Source: an uncultured Collinsella sp.
GTDB taxonomy: Bacteria > Actinomycetota > Coriobacteriia > Coriobacteriales > Coriobacteriaceae
Reading direction: 5' to 3'
Length of the DNA stretch: 6,663 bases
Assembly: GCA_900752425.1 (NCBI GenBank)
Contig: CAADVE010000111.1
Span: forward strand, 1-6,663
The position numbers were made by a program, and so were the translations under genes. This document shows positions 1 through 5,034 of this stretch, piece after piece. How positions within the stretch are numbered: the stretch's first letter is position 1; each line of letters opens with the position of its first letter. The notes under the pieces were generated by a model. It worked only from the letters and a program-made list of their open reading frames with translations. It had not been told where the DNA came from and searched no databases.

Positions 1-73
1 CGTATAGCGACGGGGTCACCCAAGGCTCGGGAATAAACCAGCCAGAGAGATTAACGCCGAGTATCCTCTCCAT
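1..73 (-). CDS. GH5-type beta-glucanase, N-terminal fragment (runs off left edge)
   Basis: Only the first 24 codons are present; the gene continues beyond base 1. Translation from the ATG at 73-71 contains GVNLSGWFIPEPWVTPSLY, which matches the start of the catalytic domain of glycoside hydrolase family 5 exo-1,3-beta-glucanase-like enzymes (typically GVNLGGW.., then E.W..PSLF). That family hydrolyses beta-glucans with a pair of catalytic glutamates, which lie outside this window. The start is supported by a Shine-Dalgarno-like GAAGGGGG at 86-79, five bases upstream. The domain begins almost at residue 1 with no signal peptide, so the enzyme is probably cytoplasmic and acts on imported oligosaccharides. 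The family call rests on one short motif, and the exact substrate cannot be told. The leader carries two dyad symmetries, listed separately. Confidence 0.68.
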   Translation of the reverse strand, partial: MERILGVNLSGWFIPEPWVTPSLY

Positions 74-92
74 CACTGCCCCCTTCGGATCG

Positions 93-109
93 TGCAGGCT
101 GAGCCTGCA
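93..109. promoter_or_regulatory. Perfect 8+1+8 dyad upstream of the GH5 gene, possible operator
   Basis: TGCAGGCT-G-AGCCTGCA is a perfect inverted repeat with a single central base. It lies 20 bp upstream of the GH5 start, just before its ribosome binding site and downstream of the candidate -10 box. This suits a repressor site, or a small hairpin in the leader RNA; the 1-base loop argues for a DNA-binding site. The cognate regulator is not in the window. Confidence 0.45.
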
Positions 110-138
110 TCGTATTGCACAGGAAAAGTATCGTTTTG

Positions 139-178
139 AGTATACCCGCGCGTGCGGACAGACGACCGAACGGTCTGT
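139..178 (-). promoter_or_regulatory. Candidate GH5 promoter with a dyad in the -35 region
   Basis: On the minus strand TATACT (144-139) is a good -10 hexamer, 66 bp upstream of the GH5 start codon. No good -35 box lies 16-18 bp upstream (GGTCGT at the 17-bp position). That position is instead covered by the dyad GACCG-AA-CGGTC (164-175). It extends to ACAGAC(GAC)CG / CGGTCTGT (158-178) if a three-base insertion in one arm is allowed. A weak -35 under a dyad fits an activator-dependent or repressed promoter. This is inference from layout only. Confidence 0.3.
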
Positions 179-261
179 AAAGTGGCGCAAAAGCGGGAGG
201 AATATCTGGGCGGGCCCGAGATGGCGCGATGAGGCGTGTACGCGCGCCGGAGGCAGGCACC

Positions 262-492
262 GGAAAGCACGTCCCGTTTTTCGCAAAAGACTGGGATGCA
301 TTTTCCGTTCGAGGCCTCAACCGGAAAATGCATCCCGTTCTGAGCGCGGGATCTGGGACGCAGTTTCCGCCAAAGACCGCAAAAGGAAAGCACATCCCAT
401 TCTGACGCCGGATTCCGGGTCGCGCTTTCCCAAGCGGCCTCAAAGCGGAAAACGCATCCCACTCTGAAGCCAAATTCCGGGACGCAGTTTCC
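262..492. repeat. Four tandem imperfect palindromes, period 61-62 bp
   Basis: Four units begin at 262, 323, 385 and 447. Each is a 45-46 bp imperfect palindrome: a left arm of the type GGAAAnnGCATCCC (262-275, 323-336, 385-398, 447-460) and a right arm of the type GGGACGCAGTTTCC (293-306, 355-368, 417-430, 479-492). The loop is 17-18 bases and linkers of about 16 bp separate the units. Linkers also share a theme (..GCCTCAAA..). The outer GGAAA/TTTCC are invariant and inner positions vary. Most non-Watson-Crick positions read as A-C on the plus strand and so become G-U wobbles on minus-strand RNA. The region has no credible protein gene. Function unknown. Confidence 0.8.
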
Positions 493-506
493 GCAGAGCC
501 CTCGAT

Positions 507-536
507 AAAAGAAAAGGACCCCTTTGCAGAGGTCCT
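507..536 (-). terminator. Second copy of the tRNA-Phe intrinsic terminator
   Basis: On the minus strand AGGACCTC (536-529) pairs with GGGGTCCT (522-515) around a six-base loop, with one G-U pair, followed by TTTTCTTTTA-type sequence. It lies downstream of the functional copy and would back up termination of the tRNA transcript or insulate the palindrome array. Confidence 0.7.
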
Positions 537-549
537 AGTCAATTCAAGG

Positions 550-567
550 TGGCGGGGAAGGGAATCG
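550..567 (-). pseudogene. 3' fragment of tRNA-Phe
   Basis: Eighteen bases are identical to the 3' end of the intact tRNA-Phe at 735-752: part of the T-loop, the 3' half of the T-stem, the acceptor strand and A73. Upstream of it, on the minus strand, unrelated hairpin-rich sequence replaces the tRNA body. Confidence 0.7.
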
Positions 568-676
568 CGCCCGCGCTCCGCGCGTGCGGACCGCTGCGGC
601 GCTTCGCGCCTTGCGAGCTGCGCTGGCAAACGCTCACGCGTTTACTCAGCTCCGCGCCCTCACGAGGTTCGATTCC
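561..676. repeat. GC-rich block of three consecutive hairpins with inverted ends
   Basis: The block is bounded by inverted GGAATCG (561-567) and CGATTCC (670-676), both resembling a tRNA T-arm. Inside are three perfect-stem hairpins in a row: CGCGC-TCC-GCGCG (572-584), GGCGC-TTC-GCGCC (598-610), and a nested one with GAGCTG/CAGCTC (615-620, 647-652) around AAACGC-TCAC-GCGTTT (628-643). It fits between the two copies of the tRNA 3' end. It resembles the REP/BIME class of palindromic intergenic elements in style, but I cannot assign it to a known family. The short open frames crossing it are not credible genes. Confidence 0.65.
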
Positions 677-689
677 ATGTGGGGGCTGC

Positions 690-734
690 ATAAAAGAAAA
701 GGACCCCTTTGCAGAGGTCCTTGTCAATTCAAGG

Positions 735-752
<18 letters not shown>
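690..752 (-). repeat. Direct repeat copy 2: functional tRNA-Phe 3' end and terminator
   Basis: This is the partner of the repeat at 505-567. It overlaps the last 18 bases of the intact tRNA-Phe and its terminator. Identity stops in the T-loop on one side and at the end of the terminator's T-rich run on the other. A duplicated tRNA 3' end is what site-specific integration at a tRNA gene leaves behind, though the 122 bp between the copies is too short to be an integrative element now. Confidence 0.85.
691..721 (-). terminator. Intrinsic terminator of tRNA-Phe
   Basis: On the minus strand the 8-bp stem AGGACCTC (721-714) / GGGGTCCT (707-700), with one T-G pair and loop TGCAAA, runs into TTTTCTTTTA. 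It starts 13 bases after the tRNA 3' end, the usual distance for a single-tRNA transcript. Confidence 0.85.
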
Positions 753-807
<55 letters not shown>

Positions 808-839
808 ATTTGAGGTGCGCCTTGTTTCAAGGCTTGATT

Positions 840-867
840 AGTATAACCAAGGACGCGTTCCGGTCAA
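840..867 (-). promoter_or_regulatory. Sigma70-type promoter of tRNA-Phe
   Basis: On the minus strand TTGACC (867-862) and TATACT (845-840) are separated by 16 bp, each one base off consensus. Transcription would start near 833, about 25 bases before the mature tRNA 5' end at 807. A 7-bp inverted repeat AACCGAG/CTCGGTT (906-900 and 872-866) touches the -35 box. Confidence 0.8.
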
Positions 868-930
868 CCGAGAATTTTAAAAAAGTTTTTGAGCACAGCC
901 TCGGTTCTATAAATCGGCACGTCAGAGGCA

Positions 931-1218
931 TCAGCCGGCAGCAAGAAGTTTTTCACTCAGAGCCGCACGGGCAAACTCACTTGGCGTCATCCCCTCGGCA
1001 GCCGCCCGTCGACGAATGGCCTCCTTCATTCCCAGAGGAATCTTGACCGACAGCGTTGCCGTCCCCTCACCTGAGAGCGGGGGCCGTCCATGCACGATCC
1101 CACCAACGGTGTGTTCGCCATCCGGAAACTCTCCGCGCTCGTACGACTCGCACCACGCGTCAATCATTTCATCCGTTACAACCTGACCATTAGCGGCCGT
1201 ATACGTCTTGCCCATCAT
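931..1218 (-). CDS. Antitoxin with C-terminal ribbon-helix-helix (CopG/BrnA-like)
   Basis: This 95-residue protein is the likely antitoxin of a type II toxin-antitoxin pair. Residues about 53-95 (TATLSVKIPLGMKEAIRRR, then MTPSEFARAAL) have the beta-strand, helix, turn, helix pattern of the MetJ/CopG ribbon-helix-helix. This fold binds DNA as a dimer and normally autorepresses the operon. The N-terminal half (YTAANGQVVTDEMIDAW..) would be the toxin-binding part. The DNA-binding domain is thus C-terminal, as in BrnA, not N-terminal as in classic CopG. The ATG at 1218 overlaps the toxin stop in ATGA. The next ATG at 1215 is better spaced from AGGGG and may be the true start, giving 94 residues. 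I see no convincing terminator after it; only a T6 run lies at about 880. Confidence 0.78.
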   Translation of the reverse strand: MMGKTYTAANGQVVTDEMIDAWCESYERGEFPDGEHTVGGIVHGRPPLSGEGTATLSVKIPLGMKEAIRRRAAAEGMTPSEFARAALSEKLLAAG

Positions 1219-1481
1219 CGACCCCTTTGCCGAGCCTGTTCAATCTCCTGCCAAAATTTCTTCTGGACTGGAGACAAGGCATGAATGATAAGCCACCCAC
1301 GGACAAGCTCGACCGCGACAAGCTCCACGCTTCGTCCGTCTGGGAGCCATCCAATCGCAAGCCATCTCGGCGGCTCGTCCTTCGGCTCGCGACGAATGCA
1401 CTCAGTAACCGCAAGCCAAGCGCTAAGCACCTGCTTTTCCGTCAGGTGCTTTTTGGCGTTGGGATGAATCTCAACATCCAT
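1215..1481 (-). CDS. Small toxin, BrnT/RelE-like, of a toxin-antitoxin pair
   Basis: This 88-residue protein sits directly upstream of the ribbon-helix-helix antitoxin and overlaps it by 4 bp, the toxin-first order seen in BrnTA and HicAB. The core RWLAIGWLPDGRSVELVAVE (39-58) followed by GWLIIHALSPVQKKF (62-76) has the pattern of successive beta-strands ending in a basic segment seen in BrnT-type members of the RelE superfamily. These are ribosome-dependent or free RNases. The N-terminal IHPNAKKHLTEKQV is also BrnT-like but lacks the usual D..K...N..KHG, so the family call is tentative. The start ATG at 1481 follows GGAGG at a rather long 13 bases. Alternative: an uncharacterised toxin family. 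Confidence 0.62.
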   Translation of the reverse strand: MDVEIHPNAKKHLTEKQVLSAWLAVTECIRREPKDEPPRWLAIGWLPDGRSVELVAVELVRGWLIIHALSPVQKKFWQEIEQARQRGR

Positions 1482-1507
1482 GCATCTTCTCCTCCATCTT
1501 ACCCAAT

Positions 1508-1536
1508 TTCGTATGATGAAAGTCCGCCGTCGTCAA
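1508..1536 (-). promoter_or_regulatory. Candidate promoter of the toxin-antitoxin operon
   Basis: On the minus strand TTGACG (1536-1531) and TACGAA (1513-1508) have a 17-bp spacer. The -35 box is one base off consensus and the -10 box is poor. Transcription would begin near 1501, about 20 bases before the toxin start. The DUF192 gene ends at 1541 without an evident terminator, so read-through from the Tad operon is also possible. Confidence 0.45.
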
Positions 1537-1540
1537 TCTC

Positions 1541-1900
1541 TTACGCCGGCACTTGTTGGAGGGCGGGAGGTGTAGCGAGGATTGAAGGGCGTTCCAATAC
1601 CGCCCAGGCGCCGGGGCAGGAGCACATGTGCCAAGGACGGACGTTTTCGTAGCGCGCGAGGATATTGCCGTCGCGATTGATGAAGGCGATGTCGATGGGA
1701 TAGGCCATAAAACACGTATGGACCGAAGAGCAGCGTGGAAACGCCATGACGAGCGGCAGGCCGTTGGCGGCAACCGGACGCCGCCCCAGCATGCCGCGCA
1801 GGCGCACGACAAACGACTCCGCCACCGCAAACTCGGCCGGCGTCCAACCCAGCCTGTTGAGTGCCCGCGCGTAGGCGATGTAGGACGAGACCGCGGTCAC
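1541..1900 (-). CDS. DUF192 domain protein, last gene of the Tad operon
   Basis: This 119-residue protein belongs to the DUF192 family (COG1430), small beta-rich proteins of unknown biochemical role. Visible hallmarks are RLRGMLGRR (33-41), then FPRCSSVHTCFM with YPIDIAF (54-73), NRDGNIL (75-81), and the closing PGAWAVLE (96-103). Four cysteines (57, 63, 93, 95) lie near each other in the sequence. There is no signal peptide, so it should be cytoplasmic. I chose the GTG start at 1900 because it overlaps the tadE stop (GTGA) and follows GGGGG at seven bases. ATG at 1921 is the alternative; the longest frame, from 2005, lies inside tadE. Its place in the operon suggests a pilus-linked role, but this is inference. 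Confidence 0.8.
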   Translation of the reverse strand: MTAVSSYIAYARALNRLGWTPAEFAVAESFVVRLRGMLGRRPVAANGLPLVMAFPRCSSVHTCFMAYPIDIAFINRDGNILARYENVRPWHMCSCPGAWAVLERPSILATPPALQQVPA

Positions 1901-2373
1901 ATGACCACCCCCGGGCGCCATGGATCGACCGTCACCGCGCGCTCGTGCGACAACGTTGTCGGCGCCCCCAGCGAAACGCCAGCGATGCTGAGAAAAGTCG
2001 GCCACGGCTCATAGTGCATGGTGCAGGTGTAGGTCCTAAACGTACCGGATAGGGAGAGCAGGCCACCATCCGATGCCTCCGCGCCTTGCTCGCTCGACAC
2101 TTCGATCTGCAAGTCATAGCCTTCCATGGCATTCAGAATTTGAGTCTGAACCGTCGCCGAGGCATCGGCAGAGCTCTCGTCACCCTCCCCGCCCGGCGCC
2201 ACAGCGTGCGCCAGTACGATGTCGGGCACCACGCGGTCGAAGCGCGCGACAGCGCTGGCAAAGACCATGACGTTGTACACGATGAGCGCCAGCACCAGCA
2301 AAACGGGCGTAACCACTGCCATCTCAACCGTCGCTTGGGCGCGCTCCTCGCGCAGATGCATGCGGATACTCAT
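1897..2373 (-). CDS. TadE-like minor pilin (second copy)
   Basis: This 158-residue protein has a short basic leader, then ERAQATVEMA (10-19) running into one hydrophobic helix (about 18-42) and an extracytoplasmic domain. That is the architecture of TadE/TadF pseudopilins, which are cut by the Tad prepilin peptidase and join the pilus. Cleavage would be between Ala12 and Gln13, with Glu17 as the +5 glutamate. The mature part has an acidic, low-complexity stretch (about 61-73) and one cysteine in TYTCTMHYEP. The start ATG shares one base with the stop of the TadG-like gene (TAATG), so translation is probably coupled. The end overlaps the DUF192 gene by 4 bp. Whether it corresponds to TadE or TadF cannot be decided by eye. 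Confidence 0.82.
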   Translation of the reverse strand: MSIRMHLREERAQATVEMAVVTPVLLVLALIVYNVMVFASAVARFDRVVPDIVLAHAVAPGGEGDESSADASATVQTQILNAMEGYDLQIEVSSEQGAEASDGGLLSLSGTFRTYTCTMHYEPWPTFLSIAGVSLGAPTTLSHERAVTVDPWRPGVVM

Positions 2374-4433
2374 TACGACCCACCGCCCAGAGCGCCAACC
2401 AGCGTGGCGACATCGACGGTGAGCGGGATGGAGCCGCCGCCGGGCAGAGGAATCTCCGCAAGTGTGAACACCGTACCGCTAATGGTGCGTTCGACTTGAT
2501 ATTCCAACGCCTCGCAAAGCGCCTTGGGATCGGTCACGCCCAACGGAATACTTCGCAGTTTGTCTTGCGCTTGAGAGAGACCCGCAATGTCAGACCCCGG
2601 ACTCTTAATGACGTTGGCGGAATCGGTCAGCACCGGCTTTCGCAGGCGCAAGTCGCACGGCTCCAGGCCCAACGCCGCCACGGACGCCGAAACGGTATCG
2701 CCGAGCCACGACGCAATGGAGCCCAGCGCACCGCTGCCCCCTCCTAGGTCTTTAATCATCTCGTCCATAAGTTCGTCGGCCGAACCTTGGATATCACCGT
2801 ATCCCACGAGCAGCCGTCCCCAAACATCCATGACGCCATCGAGTACGCCGGCAACGCCGCCCGAGCGTTCCTTCAATGTCGAGAAAAATCGCGAAAGCAC
2901 GTTGTTTTGCGCCGTCGCCTCATCGGGCGCCAGCACCGCGGCAGAGATAGCACCGCGATCGCCAAGCCTGACTGCCGTGTTAAACGAAGAGTTGAGCTCA
3001 TCGGGGCTCGAGATGGCACCCGAAACCGCAAAGGCGACCACGCCGTTGCGGCCAGGTGGGGCGATACGCGGGCGCTCGCCGGAAAGCTCCTTGATGGCCT
3101 GGTCAAACGCATTGCCCGCACGGTCGGCCTCATCCTCGGTCTGACGCTCAAGTTCGAGTTCTTTGTTGCGGCAGTCGACGTAGTCTTCCAGGGCCTCTTT
3201 GAACTTATCGAAGTGGTACTCGAAGCCCCTTTCGACAGAAGTCGTTGCAATCGCAACGTACCCTAAAGACGACACACCGAAATGGCATTCGCTACACGTT
3301 TCGTGACCGTCAAAATCTGCGACGGATGCCAGCCCACCCGGCTTTCCTTTTTTGTAATTTGGACAGTCAGTCCCATAATGCAAATAGGTAACTTTATCTA
3401 CTTCACTCGTGGGCCAACGCGCATCGGTGTAGAGTTCAGTCGTCCGCGCCTCATCTGGATTTCGCGGAAGGAAAGGGATGCGGGCGGAAACTTTGCCGTC
3501 CTTTTCAGTTATATATGCCCGCTCGACTTCTTCGCTCGCATACGCGAAGAACACCTTTCGTGCAGCAGAATCTGCCTGTTTTTCCGGACCCTCGCCAAGC
3601 GGCTTCTCATTTGCCAGGCGCTGGCGATAGTAGGCCTTCGCGCGATCGAGCGCCACTTGCGGCTCCCACGTAACACTCGAAGCGTAATGTGGATTTTGAG
3701 CACCAGAGAGATCCGCTAGGCTTTTCGCACGCTCCCACATGCAAGAACAGCTGCTGACCGAGCCCTTGTCCGACCCACCACAATCCGCCAGCCAAGCGCG
3801 CTCTTTAGCCTTCGCCGTGTCCTCAGAAGCCTTCCGCAGCTCCTCGGCCGCACGCTCTAAATCATCTGATGTGTCTTTAATGGCATCGGTCGAGATATCG
3901 GACCCCTCGAGCGCAGCGAAGTCCGACTCGGATGTCCTGGGCACGGCAAGCGCCGTACCGGTATAGGCCACACTATCGGTATCCTGCGCCGACACCGCCT
4001 GCGTGGCACGCGCGGCGATCAGATACGGCAGAGCCGTCTCGATTTTCTGCAAGCCTTCCGATGCGCTTTTGGCAAACTTGTTGCGCGTTTTAATAATCTC
4101 AATCCCGGTGTCGACCATATTGCCGGCAACTGGTTCGGCACCTGGGATGAGGATGGCGACCAGGCCCGTCCCGATTGTGGCAAACCCTGCCAGCCCCAGA
4201 CTCAAGATGCTCGCATCAACCACCGTGGCAGCCGTGTGATAGGACGACACTACGTTGGCACCCGCCAGCGCGCCGCTATCGGCCGCCACCTGGGTATCCC
4301 CGGCACGCGACATGCTCCATATCGCCGCGGTCGACGAAAACAACAACGTGAGCACCACTAGGATGACCACGGCAGAAGATAGCGTGGTGTAGGCACCGTC
4401 TTCGATAAACAGGTCGATACCGGCGCGGCCCAT
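2373..4433 (-). CDS. Large TadG-like pilus assembly protein
   Basis: Numbering is from the ATG at 4433 (686 residues). Residues 5-12 are a short leader and 19-40 a membrane helix. It is followed by RAGDTQVAADSGALAGA (43-59), the hallmark after the first helix of TadG-type proteins. A second hydrophobic stretch lies at 76-100 and an acidic helical, probably coiled-coil segment at 183-213. Cysteines cluster at 218, 229 and 231, and at 357, 380 and 383 with His352, 377 and 384. Another helical stretch spans 405-450, and the C-terminal part is Gly- and Ala-rich. TadG proteins are envelope-anchored and thought to sit at the pilus base or tip. This one is larger than many. Unlike its neighbours it lacks the AQ..E cleavage motif (EDGAYTT instead). 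ATG at 4526 has a better ribosome binding site (GGAGG, six bases) but adds an atypical, AT-richer segment and overlaps tadE by 29 bp. Confidence 0.75.
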   Translation of the reverse strand: MGRAGIDLFIEDGAYTTLSSAVVILVVLTLLFSSTAAIWSMSRAGDTQVAADSGALAGANVVSSYHTAATVVDASILSLGLAGFATIGTGLVAILIPGAEPVAGNMVDTGIEIIKTRNKFAKSASEGLQKIETALPYLIAARATQAVSAQDTDSVAYTGTALAVPRTSESDFAALEGSDISTDAIKDTSDDLERAAEELRKASEDTAKAKERAWLADCGGSDKGSVSSCSCMWERAKSLADLSGAQNPHYASSVTWEPQVALDRAKAYYRQRLANEKPLGEGPEKQADSAARKVFFAYASEEVERAYITEKDGKVSARIPFLPRNPDEARTTELYTDARWPTSEVDKVTYLHYGTDCPNYKKGKPGGLASVADFDGHETCSECHFGVSSLGYVAIATTSVERGFEYHFDKFKEALEDYVDCRNKELELERQTEDEADRAGNAFDQAIKELSGERPRIAPPGRNGVVAFAVSGAISSPDELNSSFNTAVRLGDRGAISAAVLAPDEATAQNNVLSRFFSTLKERSGGVAGVLDGVMDVWGRLLVGYGDIQGSADELMDEMIKDLGGGSGALGSIASWLGDTVSASVAALGLEPCDLRLRKPVLTDSANVIKSPGSDIAGLSQAQDKLRSIPLGVTDPKALCEALEYQVERTISGTVFTLAEIPLPGGGSIPLTVDVATLVGALGGGS

Positions 4434-4497
4434 AAAGCCGCCTCGCTTGCGATGGCAGCTCGGACGGCGCGTCAAAACGCATCTAGACCAGAAACGC

Positions 4498-5034
4498 TTA
4501 ATCCCATGCAGCAATCCACGAATCATAATCTCCCTCCAGCCATTCGGGACGTGATTGATACGAGACATCGACCTTGAGCTCAACGTAGCCGCCCTCGGCG
4601 GTACCACCCATAGCCTGCGCAAACGCACCGATCACAGGCAACGGCTTGACCTCGCCGGAAACGGACACGGACGAGACGCCACCCGCATCGGCCCGACCAA
4701 GCTCGATATCCCACGACAACGGCCCGCCGGCATGAAAGATCGAAACGTTGGGCACTGCGGCAAGCCGGCGGCGGGTGAACTCCTTAAGATCGTCGTCCTC
4801 CGCCGTCGTCGTGGTCATGAGCCGCGCGGTCTCGGCGGCGGCAGACTCCATGACCGCGCGCGTATAGAGCAGGCACACCGGTTGCAGTGCGAGAAGGATG
4901 AGCGTCAGAAACGTCGGCAGCAAAAAAGCGGCCTCGACCGTAGACTGCGCCCGGTCCTCGCGCGCGATATCAATACAACGCGATGTCCTTAGCGCCCGCA
5001 GCGGCGTCGATAACCGACGTCGAGGCAACGCCAT
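4498..5034 (-). CDS. TadE-like minor pilin (first copy)
   Basis: From the ATG at 5034 the product has 178 residues: a basic leader, REDRAQSTVEAAF (25-37), a membrane helix (about 35-57), then a soluble domain rich in short beta-like stretches (SSVSVSGEVKPLP, YVELKVDVSY). This is the TadE architecture, with predicted cleavage Ala29/Gln30 and +5 Glu34. No other ATG, GTG or TTG suits between the upstream stop and the motif, so the ATG start forces a 65-bp overlap with the preceding pilin-like gene. An ATT at 4974 overlaps that gene's stop as ATTGA, with AAGGA 11 bases upstream. It would give a leader as short as the neighbours' (158 residues). The open frame continues upstream to 5325, but that part is antisense-like junk inside neighbouring genes. 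Confidence 0.8.
   Translation of the reverse strand: MALPRRRLSTPLRALRTSRCIDIAREDRAQSTVEAAFLLPTFLTLILLALQPVCLLYTRAVMESAAAETARLMTTTTAEDDDLKEFTRRRLAAVPNVSIFHAGGPLSWDIELGRADAGGVSSVSVSGEVKPLPVIGAFAQAMGGTAEGGYVELKVDVSYQSRPEWLEGDYDSWIAAWD

Larger units (their letters stand above)
505..567 (-). repeat. Direct repeat copy 1: duplicated tRNA-Phe 3' end and terminator
   Basis: This 63 bp stretch matches 690-752 at 62 of 63 positions (mismatch at 537/722), offset 185 bp. It contains a second copy of the terminator hairpin (arms 515-522 and 529-536 with the T-rich run at 514-507 on the minus strand). It also contains the last 18 bases of the tRNA-Phe gene (567-550), from the T-loop CGATT through the acceptor strand and discriminator base. 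The rest of the tRNA is missing, so no tRNA can be made from it. The copy ends abruptly within the T-loop, where the hairpin-rich block begins. Confidence 0.85.

Noticed and set aside
262..492. CRISPR array
   Set aside because: Four regularly spaced units exist, but each unit is itself a 46-bp imperfect palindrome with drifting sequence, and linkers are only about 16 bp and partly conserved. A CRISPR has near-identical short repeats and unique spacers of similar length; no cas genes are seen.
51..629. Long minus-strand open frames across the palindrome array (51-629 and 73-462)
   Set aside because: They translate the tandem palindromes and the tRNA fragment into repetitive Cys/Phe/Arg-rich sequence without a domain. 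Their 3' ends run into the GH5 start region. They reflect high GC, not coding.
568..689. A second, intact tRNA or a tRNA with an intron
   Set aside because: Only the last 18 bases of tRNA-Phe are repeated. The T-arm-like piece on the plus strand at 663-679 does not form a proper T-stem, and no anticodon arm is found.
539..727. Small minus-strand open frame over the hairpin block
   Set aside because: It crosses the terminator, the hairpins and the tRNA fragment, and its composition follows the palindromes. There is no good ribosome binding site.
1901..2005. N-terminal extension of the DUF192 protein to 2005
   Set aside because: These 35 codons lie inside the TadE-like gene, and the family core starts well after 1900. 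The GTG at 1900 with its GTGA overlap is the simpler start.
2086..3266. Plus-strand open frames opposite the TadG-like and TadE-like genes (for example 2587-3144, 2787-3266, 3282-3719)
   Set aside because: They are shadows of GC-rich minus-strand genes; translations lack domains, and no ribosome binding sites or operon context support them.
3282..3296. Multihaem cytochrome
   Set aside because: Only one CxxCH is present in 686 residues, and the nearby C and H residues fit a zinc-type site better. It is kept as a question, not as an annotation.
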